Positions 32,986 to 43,990 of a DNA stretch of 64,000 nucleotides are shown piece by piece. Source of the stretch: Polytrichum commune (Eukaryota > Streptophyta > Polytrichopsida > Polytrichales > Polytrichaceae). The DNA is taken from contig OX485809.1 of assembly GCA_950295325.1 (NCBI GenBank), forward strand, positions 27,282,001 through 27,346,000, given 5' to 3'. The stretch's first letter is position 1; the number at the start of each line of letters is the position of its first letter. Under the pieces are notes generated by a model. The model made no database searches. It was not told where the DNA came from and saw only the letters and a list, made by a program, of their open reading frames with translations. The position numbers were made by a program, and so were the translations under genes.

Positions 32986-33257
32986 CATTAGGATTTCGGG
33001 GAACATAACCTTGGAAACTAGGACACCTTCTCAGTAGAGATTAACTTCAAAGAGGAAGTATCATACTAGGGACACTATGCATGAGTACATCTTATTAGAG
33101 ATCTAACATCATATTGAGCTTTTGAATTAATGAGTAAACAGACCACCTTCAGGAACGGAAATTGAGGAGCGAGCTAATTTTAGGCGGGCGCAGTGTCTGT
33201 GTAAACCGGTCAGCAGCGGGTTACACCGTCTAAGGCTGGAAGGTTGAAGGTGGCCTC

Positions 33258-33845
33258 CACATCAAACCCCCTAGTCCTTCCGGGATCTTCTTCAATGATT
33301 TGCAACCACCAATATTCAATTCCTCTAATGCCACGAGTGTGCGCACTCCGGATAGAAATTCTTCCAAAGCCTCGCATTTCCACATGTAGAGTTCCTTCAA
33401 ACATGTCAAACCCCCTAGTCCTCCTGGGATCTTCTTCAATGATTTGCAACCACCAAAATTCAATTCCTCCAATGACACGAGCGTGCACACTCCGGAAGGA
33501 AATTCTTCCAAGGCCTCGCATTCCCACATGTAGAGTTTCTTTAAACATGTCAAACCCCCTAGTCCTTCCGGGATCTTCTTCAATGATTTGCATTCAGTGA
33601 AATGTAATTCCTCCAATGCCACGAGCGTGCATACTCCGTATAGAAATTCATCTAAGGCCTCGCATTCCCACATCCCAAGTTTCTTCAAGCATGTCAAACC
33701 CCCTAGTCCTTCTGGGATCCTCTTAATTTATTTGCAACCACCAAAATTCAATTCCTCTAATGCCACGAGAGTGCACACTCCAGTTGGAAATTCTTCCTAG
33801 GCCTCGCATTCCCACATCCCAAGTTTCTTTAAACATGTCAAACTC
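33258..33845 (-). pseudogene. LRR array 2 (interrupted LRR exon)
   Basis: About four 144-bp units on the minus strand encode the same LRR repeats as the receptor gene. Stops lie at 33797-33799 (TAG) and 33728-33730 (TAA). It starts at the inverted-repeat element at 33848 and breaks off into unrelated sequence near 33258. Before the two transposon insertions it was most simply continuous with the LRR exon at 36174-37877. Confidence 0.88.
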
Positions 33846-33847
33846 GG

Positions 33848-34458
33848 GTGCAAGCACGGTAAAGTGGACAACTCCTGATCCCTACCTAGTGTTAAGTGAA
33901 AGTGATTCAATTTTATGTACTAACTTTGAATTTTGTGAAGAAATAAACCATAGACATTTTAAAAACATCTTGATCTACAAAGCCAAGCAATTTATGATGA
34001 CAAAAAGAATTCCAAGAAAAATCTACCTATTTTAGAAGACGGTGCAAGTGGCGTGCAAGTAGGTGATATTGAATAAGTGACTGTCTAAAATTTGTTTAAA
34101 ATATGATAAAATTACATTAAATTGATGGTTTTTTAGAAAGTTTTGTGGTGATACCCTCAAGTAGACAATGATTTCAAAAAATATATAAAAAAAATCTACC
34201 TTCAAAATAGTTAAGGTCATGAAATCTACATCCAAAACCAGACTCAACCATTTGTTTTTGAGCATCACTTTTGATACTAAGTATTGAAGATCTCAACTTG
34301 ATATTCTACATTTGAGTATTTAACACAACTATAGAGGTCATCATAAAAAAAATTCCAATTTAAATAACTCTTTGCTACTACTTTTAGGCCTTTGACCAAA
34401 AAAATTATGGTTTTAGTATACCAGAGCACTTTTTTGGTCCACTTTACCATGCTTGCAC
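33848..34458. mobile_element. 611-bp terminal-inverted-repeat element
   Basis: The ends are GTGCAAGCACGGTAAAGTGG and, inverted, GTGCAAGCATGGTAAAGTGG, about 22 bp with one mismatch. LRR sequence lies on both sides. There is no coding capacity. The target duplication is unclear, so the superfamily cannot be assigned. It behaves like a MITE. Confidence 0.8.
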
Positions 34459-34460
34459 AG

Positions 34461-34519
34461 TCCCCTAGTCCTTCCGGGATCTTCTTCAATGATTTGCAAC
34501 CACCAAAATTCAATTCCTC
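34461..34519 (-). pseudogene. LRR exon sliver between two transposons
   Basis: Fifty-nine bases encode EELNFGGCKSLKKIPEGLG, one LRR half-unit, caught between the inverted-repeat element on the left and the pogo-like element on the right. Confidence 0.88.
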
Positions 34520-34521
34520 TA

Positions 34522-36173
34522 CAGTCTAACCTTGATAATGTCACCCTTGTTAATAGAACACCTTGATATTGTCACCTAAAAGTTTGAAACCGATTTTCAT
34601 AGTGTAAAACTCCCTCGTTATTATCCCTATCACCCTTGGTAATGTCACTATTTTTTTCCAAAATCCGTAGTGTAAATGTGATAATACCAAGTATGGATGG
34701 ATTGTATGTGATGGTTGGATGGACAAATTGAAGAAATATGATCCAGAGGACATCTTCAATTTTGATGAGACAGGTTTGTATTATAGAGCCTCTCCTTGCA
34801 AGACTTTGAATATTGGGAAGGCGAAAGGAAATAAGAAAAAGAAGGACCGTGTGACATTGGGGCTTTGCACTAACATCTCATGGAAGGAGCGATTGAAGCT
34901 TGTTTTCATTCACAAATCAGCGCGTCCCAGATGCTTTCCTCGGAATTTTGATCCAAATAGTACAGTACACTATTATTCTAACAATTCAGCCTGGATGAAT
35001 GGTGGTGTTTTTACACATTGGGTGAAGAGTGAGAACCGAAAAATGGCATTGAAAGACAGAAAGATTTGCATTATTATGGATAATGCAGAATGCCATGATA
35101 TTCATGGTGAGGTCAAGAAAGTTATAGATGGGTTTAATGCCTTTGTACTCTCCCATATCACTATCTTGTTCCTTCCACCAAATGTGACTTCAGTTGTTCA
35201 GCCTTTGGATCAAGGAGTGATTGCAACATTCAAAATGTACTATAAGTGCAAGCTTGTTAACTGGAATTTGCAACAAATTGATAACAATTCAAATGAAGAT
35301 TTGGAGAAACTGAATGTTGATCTATTTCAAGCTATGCTATGGTGTGTGGCAGTATGGCATGAATTAGATGATCAAACCATTAGAAATTGTTGGAGAAAGT
35401 CCGCCATATTGCCTACAGAGTGGAATGCATATATCAACAATTTTGATGAACGTATGAAGTCCAAAATGGAGGAAGCAACTTTGGAATTGGGCAATCTCAT
35501 CGCCGCATTGAATTTGGGTTTGGATGTCGAAGGCAAGCCTGTAGAAAAGCTTTGTCCTTTGGAGTACATAAACATGGAAGGTGAAGATGATTTTGAGGTG
35601 GAATATTCTATTGAGGAGCTTGTGCAATTAGTGCAAGATGGCGAACATGTTCTTGATTCCATGGAAGTAGACCCATTGATTGTTGATAGTAGTGATGATG
35701 AGCCTAGAGTAGTGAAGCTAAGCGGTGCACAAAAATATGCTAAAGTTGTTTTGAATTTTATGGCTAGCCAAGGTTCTCAGATTTTCAACACTCAGGAGTT
35801 GTTAGGGATGGAAAAAACCCATGACAAACTCATTAAAATTGGTGTTGCACATTTAACATCAACAAAACAATGTGACATTAGAAGCTTCTTTGTCTCTAGT
35901 GAGAGGTCTTTACCTGATCTCAATGACACATTATGATGTGCTCTTGTTGTTATTCACAATTTTGAATTAGATTTTACATTCAAAAACATTAAAGTCTCGT
36001 ATTTGTTATTTTATTTTTTACATTGTAATTTTATTTTGATTTTCTACCTTCTTTTTTTATAATATCACATTATGCAGAAATCTTCAAAATGTGACATTAT
36101 CAAATATGTCACACCTTGTTTATGTCACTCTTTTTGGTGAAACGGATGGTGTGACATTATCAAGGTTAGACTG
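34522..36173 (+). mobile_element. Pogo/Tigger-like DNA transposon
   Basis: Identical 23-bp ends, CAGTCTAACCTTGATAATGT plus CAC, are inverted at 34522 and 36173 and flanked by TA on both sides (34520-34521 and 36174-36175). CAG(T) ends and TA duplication are typical of pogo elements. AATGTCAC words are repeated near both ends and could bind transposase. Joining the flanks gives CCTCTAATGCC, an LRR sequence found intact at 30797, which proves insertion into the LRR exon. Confidence 0.95.
34719..35936 (+). CDS. Pogo-like DDE transposase, DNA-binding domain missing
   Basis: This 405-residue open frame matches the DDE_1 domain of pogo/Tigger/jerky transposases. The catalytic triad is visible: NFDETGLYY (residues 14-22), IIMDNAECHD (about 113-122) and PLDQGVIATFK (about 155-165), that is DDD. 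Family members normally carry about 150 residues of CENP-B-type helix-turn-helix domain before this. Only about 200 bp separate the TIR from the start, and no such domain is visible, so the copy is probably an internal deletion derivative. The C-terminal tail is acidic. Catalysis may be intact, but specific binding to its ends is doubtful. Confidence 0.9.
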   Translation: MDKLKKYDPEDIFNFDETGLYYRASPCKTLNIGKAKGNKKKKDRVTLGLCTNISWKERLKLVFIHKSARPRCFPRNFDPNSTVHYYSNNSAWMNGGVFTHWVKSENRKMALKDRKICIIMDNAECHDIHGEVKKVIDGFNAFVLSHITILFLPPNVTSVVQPLDQGVIATFKMYYKCKLVNWNLQQIDNNSNEDLEKLNVDLFQAMLWCVAVWHELDDQTIRNCWRKSAILPTEWNAYINNFDERMKSKMEEATLELGNLIAALNLGLDVEGKPVEKLCPLEYINMEGEDDFEVEYSIEELVQLVQDGEHVLDSMEVDPLIVDSSDDEPRVVKLSGAQKYAKVVLNFMASQGSQIFNTQELLGMEKTHDKLIKIGVAHLTSTKQCDIRSFFVSSERSLPDLNDTL

Positions 36174-37877
36174 TAATGCCACGAGTGTGCGCACTCCGGA
36201 TGGAAATTCTTCCAAGGCCTCGCATTCCCACATGTACAGTTTCTTCAAACATGTCAAACCCCCTAGTCCTTCCGGGATCTTCTTCAAGGATTTGCAACCA
36301 CGAAAATTCAATTCCTCCAATGCCACGAGCGTGCGCACTCCGGATGGAAATTCTTCCAAGGCCTCGCATTCCCACATGTAGAGTTTCTTTAAACATGTCA
36401 AACCCCCTAGTCCTTCGGGGATCCTCTTCAATGATTTGCACCCATTGATTTGTAATTCCTCCAACGCCACGAGCGTGCACACTCCGGATGGAAATTCTTC
36501 CAAGGCCTCGCATTCCCACATGTAGAGTTTCTTTAAACATGTCAAACCCCCTAGTCCTTCCGGGATCTTCTTCAAGGATTTCCATTCACTGAAATGTAAT
36601 TCCTCCAATGCCACGAGCGTGCACACTCCGGATGAAAATTCTTCCAACGCCTCGCATTCCCACATGTAGAGTATCTTCAAACATGTCAAACCCCCTAATC
36701 CTTCCGTGATCTTCTTCAATGATTTGCAACCACCAAAATTTAATTCCTCCAATGCCACAAGCGTGCACACTCCCGATGGAAATTCTTCCAAGGCCTCGCA
36801 TTCCCACATGTAGAGTTTCTTCAAACATGTCAAACCCCCTAGTCCTTCCGGGATCCTCTTCAATGATTTGCACCCATTGATTTGTAATTCGTCCAATGCC
36901 ACGAGCGTGCACACTCCGGATGGAAATTCTTCCAAGGCCTCGCATTCCCACATGTAGAGTTTCTTTAAACATGTCAAACCCCCTAGTCCTTCCGGGATCC
37001 TCTTCAATGATTTGCACCCATTGATTTGTAATTCCTCCAACGCCACGAGCGTGCACACTCCGGATGGAAATTCTTCCAAGGCCTCGCATTCCCACATGTA
37101 GAGTTTCTTTAAACATGTCAAACCCCCTAGTCCTTCCGGGATCCTCTTCAATGATTTGCACCCATTGAATTGTAATTCCTCCAACGCCACGAGCGTGCAC
37201 ACTCCGGATGGAAATTCTTCTAAGGCCTCGCATTCCCACATGCCAAGTTTCTTCAAACATGTCAAACCCCCTAGTCCTTCCGGGATCTTCTTCAAGGATT
37301 TGCAACCACCAAAATTCAATTCCTCCAATGCCACGAGCGTGCGCACTCCGGATGGAAATTCTTCCAAGGCCTCGCATTCCCACATGTCGAGTTCCTTCAA
37401 ACATGTCAAACCCCCTAGTCCGTCCGGGATCTTCTTTAAGGATTTGCAGTGTATAATGTTTAATTCCTCCAGAGTAGTTAATTTTTGAAGTCCATTTGGA
37501 AACTCATCCAATGTTTTACAGTCTATGAAATTAAGTTCTTTGAGTGTTTTGAAATGGACAACATCAAATGGAAGAGATTTTGAAATTCGGCCCTTCAATA
37601 TCTCAAGTGTACTTAATCTTTCCAAATGATTTTTGGCAATTATTTTCATATCATTGTCGAATATATGTTGTGTTGCCAAATAATTATCACATTTCGTATT
37701 GAAATGGATCCTCAACCTTTTCAAGTTGGTTGTTCCCATGAGGATAGCAAAAAGAAAGTGCACATCCTCGCAATTTTGAACACTTAACAATCGTAGACCT
37801 TGCACTTGTAAAGTTTTTGGAAATGTCAATATTTTTTTCATATGTGTAAATGACATGCCTTCAATAAATCTTGTGCC
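36174..37877 (-). CDS. Kinase-NBS-LRR receptor, exon 3 (LRR), interrupted
   Basis: The exon starts at 37877 after acceptor TTTTCCATGCAG, phase 0 with exon 2. The first residues GTRFIEGMSF match the region after the MHD motif in TIR-NBS-LRR-type receptors. About 120 residues of irregular LRR are followed by nine 48-residue units (WECEALEEFPSG ... TLVALEEL ... GCKSLKKIPEGLGGL), each two LRRs, from 144-bp near-identical DNA units. The frame then enters the pogo-like element and stops at 36120-36122, adding a short foreign tail. Original downstream LRRs appear to survive at 34461-34519 and 33258-33845. LRRs usually sense ligand or restrain activation; whether the truncated product works is unknown. 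Confidence 0.9.
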
Positions 37878-38028
37878 CTGCATGGAAAACAAACATTAGA
37901 CAATGAAACATTTATATTTATATCTTAGTTTTTTCTTGGTTATGGTTACATTTTTGAGTTTCAAGTCATAACTTCATAATGATTTTGGAAAGACATTTGC
38001 AATAATAAAGGTATTGTGTGCCACATAC
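37878..38028 (-). other. Intron 2 of the kinase-NBS-LRR gene
   Basis: Donor AAG|GTATGT and acceptor CCATGCAG|GGC, phase 0. The frame joins ...HYCNQK to GTRFIEG.... Confidence 0.88.
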
Positions 38029-39084
38029 CTTTTGATTGCAATAATGAACGAATGTGGATGAAGTAAAATCCCATATTCGAGAGCCTTGGTATTCTTTTTC
38101 CACAATCATACGACCCATATCCCGCAATTGATCATGCATATCCAAATCACCATTTTGGTCAACTTTTAGCAATGATTTGTCTTGCAACCTTTCAAAAGTT
38201 CGCTTTATAATGTTATCATCATCATCAAAGCATTGAAGTATTGTGTTTTTTGTAGATTGCAAGCCACCAATCCATGAGTCTTTGCAAAAGAAACAACATA
38301 TATCCAGGAACATGTTCTTTTCCCTTTCATTGAGCTCATCGAAACTTGTGCGTAATGTATTCCAAATTTTTTGATCTCCACTTCCATCATGCCTTGCCCT
38401 CAACAATCTTTGCAATCTTCGCTCCCATATTCTCAAACGTTTCTCCCCATTTAAGGAACTACCCATCACCTCCAAACTCAACGGGAGTCCATCACAAGCG
38501 TTCACAATTTCCTTGACTACATATGTCAAGTATGGCAAGCATGGTTGGTTGGTTGTAAAATTTGCATGCATCGAAAATAACTCCAAAGACTGTTGCATGT
38601 CAAGGATTTCCACATCCACTTTGCCAACGGTAGGTATGTATGCTTCCAAGGACTTCCATTCACGAGAAGTGGCAATGAATTTACTTCCATCGCCATCTTG
38701 AAACTCATGATTGCCCAATAGTTCTTTGAGTTGACTTGCTTCACCAACATTGTCCACAACAATAAGGATTTTTTGTGAACTTTGTAATTGGGCCAAAATC
38801 TCTCGTCCTTCCAATAATGTTTTGGTTTCGGGTAGCGTTTTCACATTTGTTAGCTTGTATTTCACTTCAAAAGTACAACTTTCATCTTTCAAGGCATTTA
38901 CAAAGATTGTTGCATCAAATTGGTGGGACATGTGATCACTTAAAGCAGTTGCAAATGTTGACTTGCCAATTCCGCCCATGCCCACAAACCCCACACTTCC
39001 AACATGTTGAAGTAGTTTTTCCAATTTTGGCATCTGCTCTTTGAGGCCAATCAATTTGGAATCCTCCTTCGTGTTGTATCCCCC
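38029..39084 (-). CDS. Kinase-NBS-LRR receptor, exon 2 (NB-ARC)
   Basis: The exon begins after TTTTGTAG at 39085 and ends at AAG before GTATGT; introns are 163 bp upstream and 151 bp downstream, all phase 0. Numbering from the ATG in exon 1, the 352 residues include P-loop GMGGIGKST (571-579), kinase-2 ILIVVDNV (about 642-649), RNBS-B GSKFIATSRE, GLPL (735-738), RNBS-D FLDICCFF and MHD (852-854). Every key NB-ARC motif is present and the frame is open, so nucleotide switching looks intact. The style of motifs and the intron after the MHD resemble TIR-NBS-LRR genes, but the N-terminal partner here is a kinase. Confidence 0.95.
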
Positions 39085-39247
39085 CTACAAAATGTCAATA
39101 TACCAAGTTAATTCGTTGTTGTTGAATGAATAACATAAGTGACTTGAGCTTTTATATTGTTTTGCATCATTAAGTCTATGATATTATTATTCGTCAAGAT
39201 TCATCCAACTTTCTTTGCGAATAAAATATAGACAAAGTTGTATTCAC
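39085..39247 (-). other. Intron 1 of the kinase-NBS-LRR gene
   Basis: Donor GAG|GTGAAT and acceptor TTTTGTAG|GGGGG, phase 0. The frame joins ...DQMRHE to GGYNTKEDSK.... It marks the kinase/NB-ARC fusion point. Confidence 0.85.
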
Positions 39248-40855
39248 CTCATGTCGCATTTGATCTGACGATGCGTTTTTTGATTGCTCTCTAATTCCCG
39301 ATAATGAGGTGGTATTACCAAGCTTCAAACCATAAAGAAATGTGGGCTCATTGAGTTGCTCGGTGCCTCCAACATCATGGAAAGTCTTAAGGATTGCAGC
39401 ATTCTTTAATTCTCTCAAAGTCCTATGAATATCAAGGAATGTTGGCCTTCTTGAAGGATCTTGGGACCAACATTTATGTATCAATGATTTCAATCCTTCT
39501 GAACAACCTTGAGGGAGCTTGGGTCTCTCACCATTCAAGATAGAATTCTTGTAAGTACAAAGAAGAGGGCCAGCAAAACTTATTTTTCTTGGAAGGATCT
39601 CAGAGCACACCATGCCAAAACTAAAGACGTCCATTTTGAATGCATCTACCTTTGTACTTCTTTCAAGAACCTCAGGTGCCGTATACCCAGGAGTTCCATA
39701 TAAACCTGCGGGCACTTTTGAAGAGTTTGTCACTTCGATTTTGGAAATACCAAAATCAACCAGCTTCACATGCCCATGCTTCACACTAGTTGAATCGTTT
39801 ACAAGTACGACCACGTTATCAGGCTTCAAGTCACGATGGGCAACATCCATGTCATGAAGGTAACACATTCCACTTGCGATTTGTAACATATAATCAATTG
39901 CATTTTCTTCATTGAATGAGGTCTGTTGATTTAAGAAACATAACAAATCCATAGTTCCTCGCTCGGTGACAATTTCAAACATTTTCTTTTCTTTGCCTTG
40001 ATTGTTCCTCCTCATCAAGCCACAACAAAACAACTTGATGTTTGGATGATCCTTTGTAAAGCCACAACAAAACAACTTGATGATGTTTGGATGATTCAAT
40101 CCTCCCAATATACTCGCTTCTTTCCAAACCATTTCTTCATGCTCTAGGCCTTTGACTTCAATGACCTTTGTGACAGTATCAAATCCTAACCATTCTGTGG
40201 AGTATACACTTCCTGATGCACCTCCACCCAAAGGAACACGACGCCTTCCATATTCAGGGCAAGGGTAGTCATGAGGAAAAATGATGCTATCCAATTCACC
40301 ACCTTTTGCCCTTTGAAGATCCTCTACTCGTCCCATTAGATACCGTACAAGCATGCAATCTTTGCAACTTGCACTTTCGCACATTTTCAAGTGCTTTGAA
40401 AACCTTTCACACATTGAATTATGGTCCTCTTCAACTTCATCAATGCATGTTGGAAAAAATGTCGTAGAGCTTTCAATCCTCAAGATTTCAGGTTTTCGAC
40501 TTTGAATAAACTGACAAAATATGTTGCACATTGTGTGGAAAGAACACTCAAAGTCCTCGAGAAGTTCTCTGAAGTTCTCTTTGTTATTCATTTGCTTCAC
40601 GACAACTCGACACCAATCATCATTGCAACATTCTTCTATCACACCCCTTGCCTTCTTCACAACGAGAAGCATGTCTTCCTCCACTCGACAAAAAACATCC
40701 CCATGTGAACCCTCAACAATTGTTTCAATTGCTTGCACACCCTTGCGGAAGTTGTCCAACAAATTTTCACATTGTCGTCTATTCAAAACTTCTTCTGGCA
40801 ATGGCAGATTCGGAAAATTTGCAATCTCCATCGGTACCCGTAGAAAATTTGTCAT
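39248..40855 (-). CDS. Kinase-NBS-LRR receptor, exon 1 (helical domain + kinase)
   Basis: The first in-frame ATG after an upstream stop is at 40855, and the exon ends at GAG before GTGAAT at 39247. It encodes 536 residues. Residues 1-195 are helical and Cys-rich and not recognised. The kinase follows: glycine loop GGGASGSVY (about 210-218), HRDLKPDN (340-347), DFG (367-369), APE (393-395) and a C-lobe with DVFSFGM and RRPTF. All catalytic motifs are present. An in-frame duplication (HPNIIKLFCCG then HPNIKLFCCG) adds about 16 residues in the N-lobe after helix C. Kinase-NBS-LRR fusions are known from mosses, which is the basis for the organism call. Confidence 0.93.
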
Positions 40856-40861
40856 TCTCAA

Positions 40862-43800
40862 TACTGGTGATTTCTTGTTTCCATAAAATTGCTAATTGCA
40901 CAGACTGAGTAGTATACACCTTCAAGCACAATTATAATGAGATGCAAAAGTAAGTGTTCTAATTGATTTTAGAAGATATGAATTTCCAATATACAAGGCT
41001 TATCAATATATTACTAGCAACCCCAAATCAAGCATGTTGACGTTCAAGTGCTCACATGAAAATCATCAGTATTTTATGATACAAAGCAATTGTTTCCATT
41101 ACTTTATAAAAACAAAGATTGACATGATTATAGGAACCACTAAGGGATTGGAAGGCCAAACTCCAGTCTCAAGGTTTTTTGGATATTATATTTGTTGTAG
41201 AGAATTTCTATTTTATTGGATTTCTTTCTCCCATAGCTTGTATACAAAAATTCTATATAAATACCCAAGGTACAAAATACACATATGGAGTGTTATTATT
41301 TTTTAATCTCATTTCATACTTACAACTAGTTAACATTTATATGGATGCAAGCTCAATGAACATTTTTATAATGTTTGTCATGAACTCAATCGCTTGGCTT
41401 ATATTGTACATGAGGTAACAAGGGATTTGTTGAATACACTTGCAAAGCATTAAAACATCAAAGAATTGGGGGATGTAATTTAAATTTCAAACCTGATAAA
41501 GTAAAAAACCTTGGAGACTTGTTTGAAGCGAATAACTTCGCCTAGTACGCTCGGTCTTTGGAGTCCCATGTTCACCATGGAAAATGATAATGCTCAAATG
41601 TCCTTACAGAGTGGGCATAATGCATGTTCTAGCTTAACAACAATTGGCTCGAAGGCATTGCTGATTTGCATGTTATGAATACATGAGTATTGAATTTCAA
41701 TGTTTATGAACACCTGCACATGGTCATCATGAAATCAACTAAAACCATTTTGAAGTGCATTGGTGTAACTATGAGTTTGTCTTACACAACTAAGCAAAGC
41801 AAAGCAACACTCTCTTGACAAATTCATCATGACAATTATTTCATTTACGCATAAGGAAGATAGATTACACATCAACCATACTACTTAGGTCAAGCACTAT
41901 GTGTTAAAAAGGAATGCTCCCTACATCCTACAATCTACCTATGTATTACACGGACAAAAAATGAACCTTATACAAGTCATGTGAAGACTAGCTTCAAACA
42001 CCAAATCAAGAATTTCGTGTTGGTCTCTTCATGACTCTTCATAACATGAAATAACCTAGAGAAACAAATAGTCGCAAGTCCTCATATACCCATTCCCCGC
42101 TAGGATGAAAGCAATACATGCATAGAATGTCACTTTAGGTCAAATACAATAATGTATAATTTTTTGCCTTTCACTATGACAAAGTAGTGCAAAAAATTTA
42201 TAGAATGGGAGTTTAGGTATTAGGCGGAAAAAATTATATCAATAAAGTCAAACACACTTGGTAATCCAATGAAGGACCTACACCAAACTCAACATTGTGC
42301 TACATTCAAGAAGGAAATCCCCCAAGTATGGCTTACAATTAATGATAGCCATGTTGAGGGGTCTATAATGTAATTTGCTAAGCCATGTATAGATTTATAG
42401 TTGACACAGTCCACAAGACTAATGCGAGATCTTTAGTGCTGACTTCGGGTTAAATTTGTTCCAAAAAGAAAAAATTCGAGGTATATGGGATTCTAAAGTT
42501 TCAACTTACAAAGCTACCACGAATACTTGGCTCTAATACATGCCTTAATCTCAAAAACTTGAACCAACAAATACATGACACAATAAGACCACCTTCAAAA
42601 CACCATATCAACAAACTCAAAATCTTAATATAAACTTGATCATACCCTCAAGAACCACTCTATCAAGGTTTGAACAATTTTCCACTTGGAGCTTTCACAG
42701 GTGTCCATCTTGAGGTAGTGTATTGATGCACACCTTGAAGAAAGTTTGATAGATACCTCACCGACGTCTACAACACCACCAAACATGTCCACTATTGAAT
42801 CAACCTCATAATCTAAACTCCGTATGCCCAACAAAGATGACACCAATCATTGAATAGAACACAACATTTAACTCAATAGTATACTACCTCCCATTATTCC
42901 AACAACGTGAGTACAAATTTTGAACAATTTTGCAACACTTTTAGGGATTTTTCAAATGTCTCCCAAATGGCCATTTCCTTTATAGGTTCCAATGATTAAC
43001 AATCCATTGTAAACATGACCATGATCTATTCTTCCATAAACATGAGTAATCTTTTCTTGAATCCTAGTAAAGTGCAACACAATAAAAATGATGACAACAT
43101 ATCATGGTGTTAAGACGAGATGTTAAGTAGCATATGCACATACGGGAGTACAAAGATGCATGGCTCATGCTACGAATCACTAGCACACCACGACATAGTG
43201 TTGAGTTGGTACAAGCAACCCAACACAACTCTAACATCCACACACTCTATGTCAAGCAATAAACAAAATCTTTTCCCTGCAAACAACCTCTTGCACAACA
43301 TGGATGGAAGTGAGCCTTTTGCCACGAGAAAGGAAAGAGACAAAAGAAAGGGGGTAAATTAGTTTACTAATGAGGCTCAACCTAAAAGTTATCAAAATTT
43401 GAGTCATTATGCCCAAGGGTTGTGAGACTAGGCACTTGTGGGTAACAATGTTGTCATTTCACTACCACCTAGAGGTTGGTGGGTCCTATTGATCTCGCTC
43501 TTATTTGTCTTGCTATTGGTGTGACCTTGTCATATTGGTGAATCACCTAAATGGGGAAACCACCGATGAGTAAGTTAGTGAAGGGAAAATTATCTACTAA
43601 CTTAGTGATTGTTGGTCCAATCTGCAAATGCAAACAAAAAGTTTCTAGAGCATCTTAGCACTCCCATAGCTGAAGTTCTTCTGGGCCTTGGCGGCGTGTC
43701 AAAGAGGGATAGGTTGGCAACCCTACGCTTAGTTTATCAACAACAAAACAATTTAAACAAGCAAAATGGACGTGAACATGATACCAAAATACAAACGAAC

Positions 43801-43990
43801 ATGATGGAAAGAGAATTACCACTAAATTAACCTTCTATGATTTTTGCATTCAAATTTGGTTTTTAAACTTGAAATGACTATTTGTATTCTAAGGTCACAT
43901 GATCCCCACTATTCTAACAAATAGCATGACATCCAAGAAATGACATTACATCCAAGAAACAACATTGCATTTCAAATAATGACAAGAAAC
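40862..43990. other. Upstream flank of the receptor gene, unassigned
   Basis: The near part should hold the promoter and 5' UTR of the receptor. I cannot place a start site. No other gene or transposon is recognised. Confidence 0.35.

Larger units (their letters stand above)
31340..33240. other. Unassigned, with local tandem duplications
   Basis: No domain is recognised. Around 31617-31695 the phrase GGCACCCTCGGTGCATT occurs twice. Two separate local duplications lie at 32434-32610 and 32661-32960 and are listed separately. Confidence 0.4.

Noticed and set aside
36178-37400. Regular 144-bp direct repeats resembling an array
   Set aside because: The repeats are protein-coding LRR units without spacers, in a plant gene; not CRISPR.
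36586-37404. Second long minus-strand frame (272 codons) over the LRR exon
   Set aside because: It is the shifted-frame shadow of the 144-bp LRR units, which keep all frames open because the unit length is a multiple of three.
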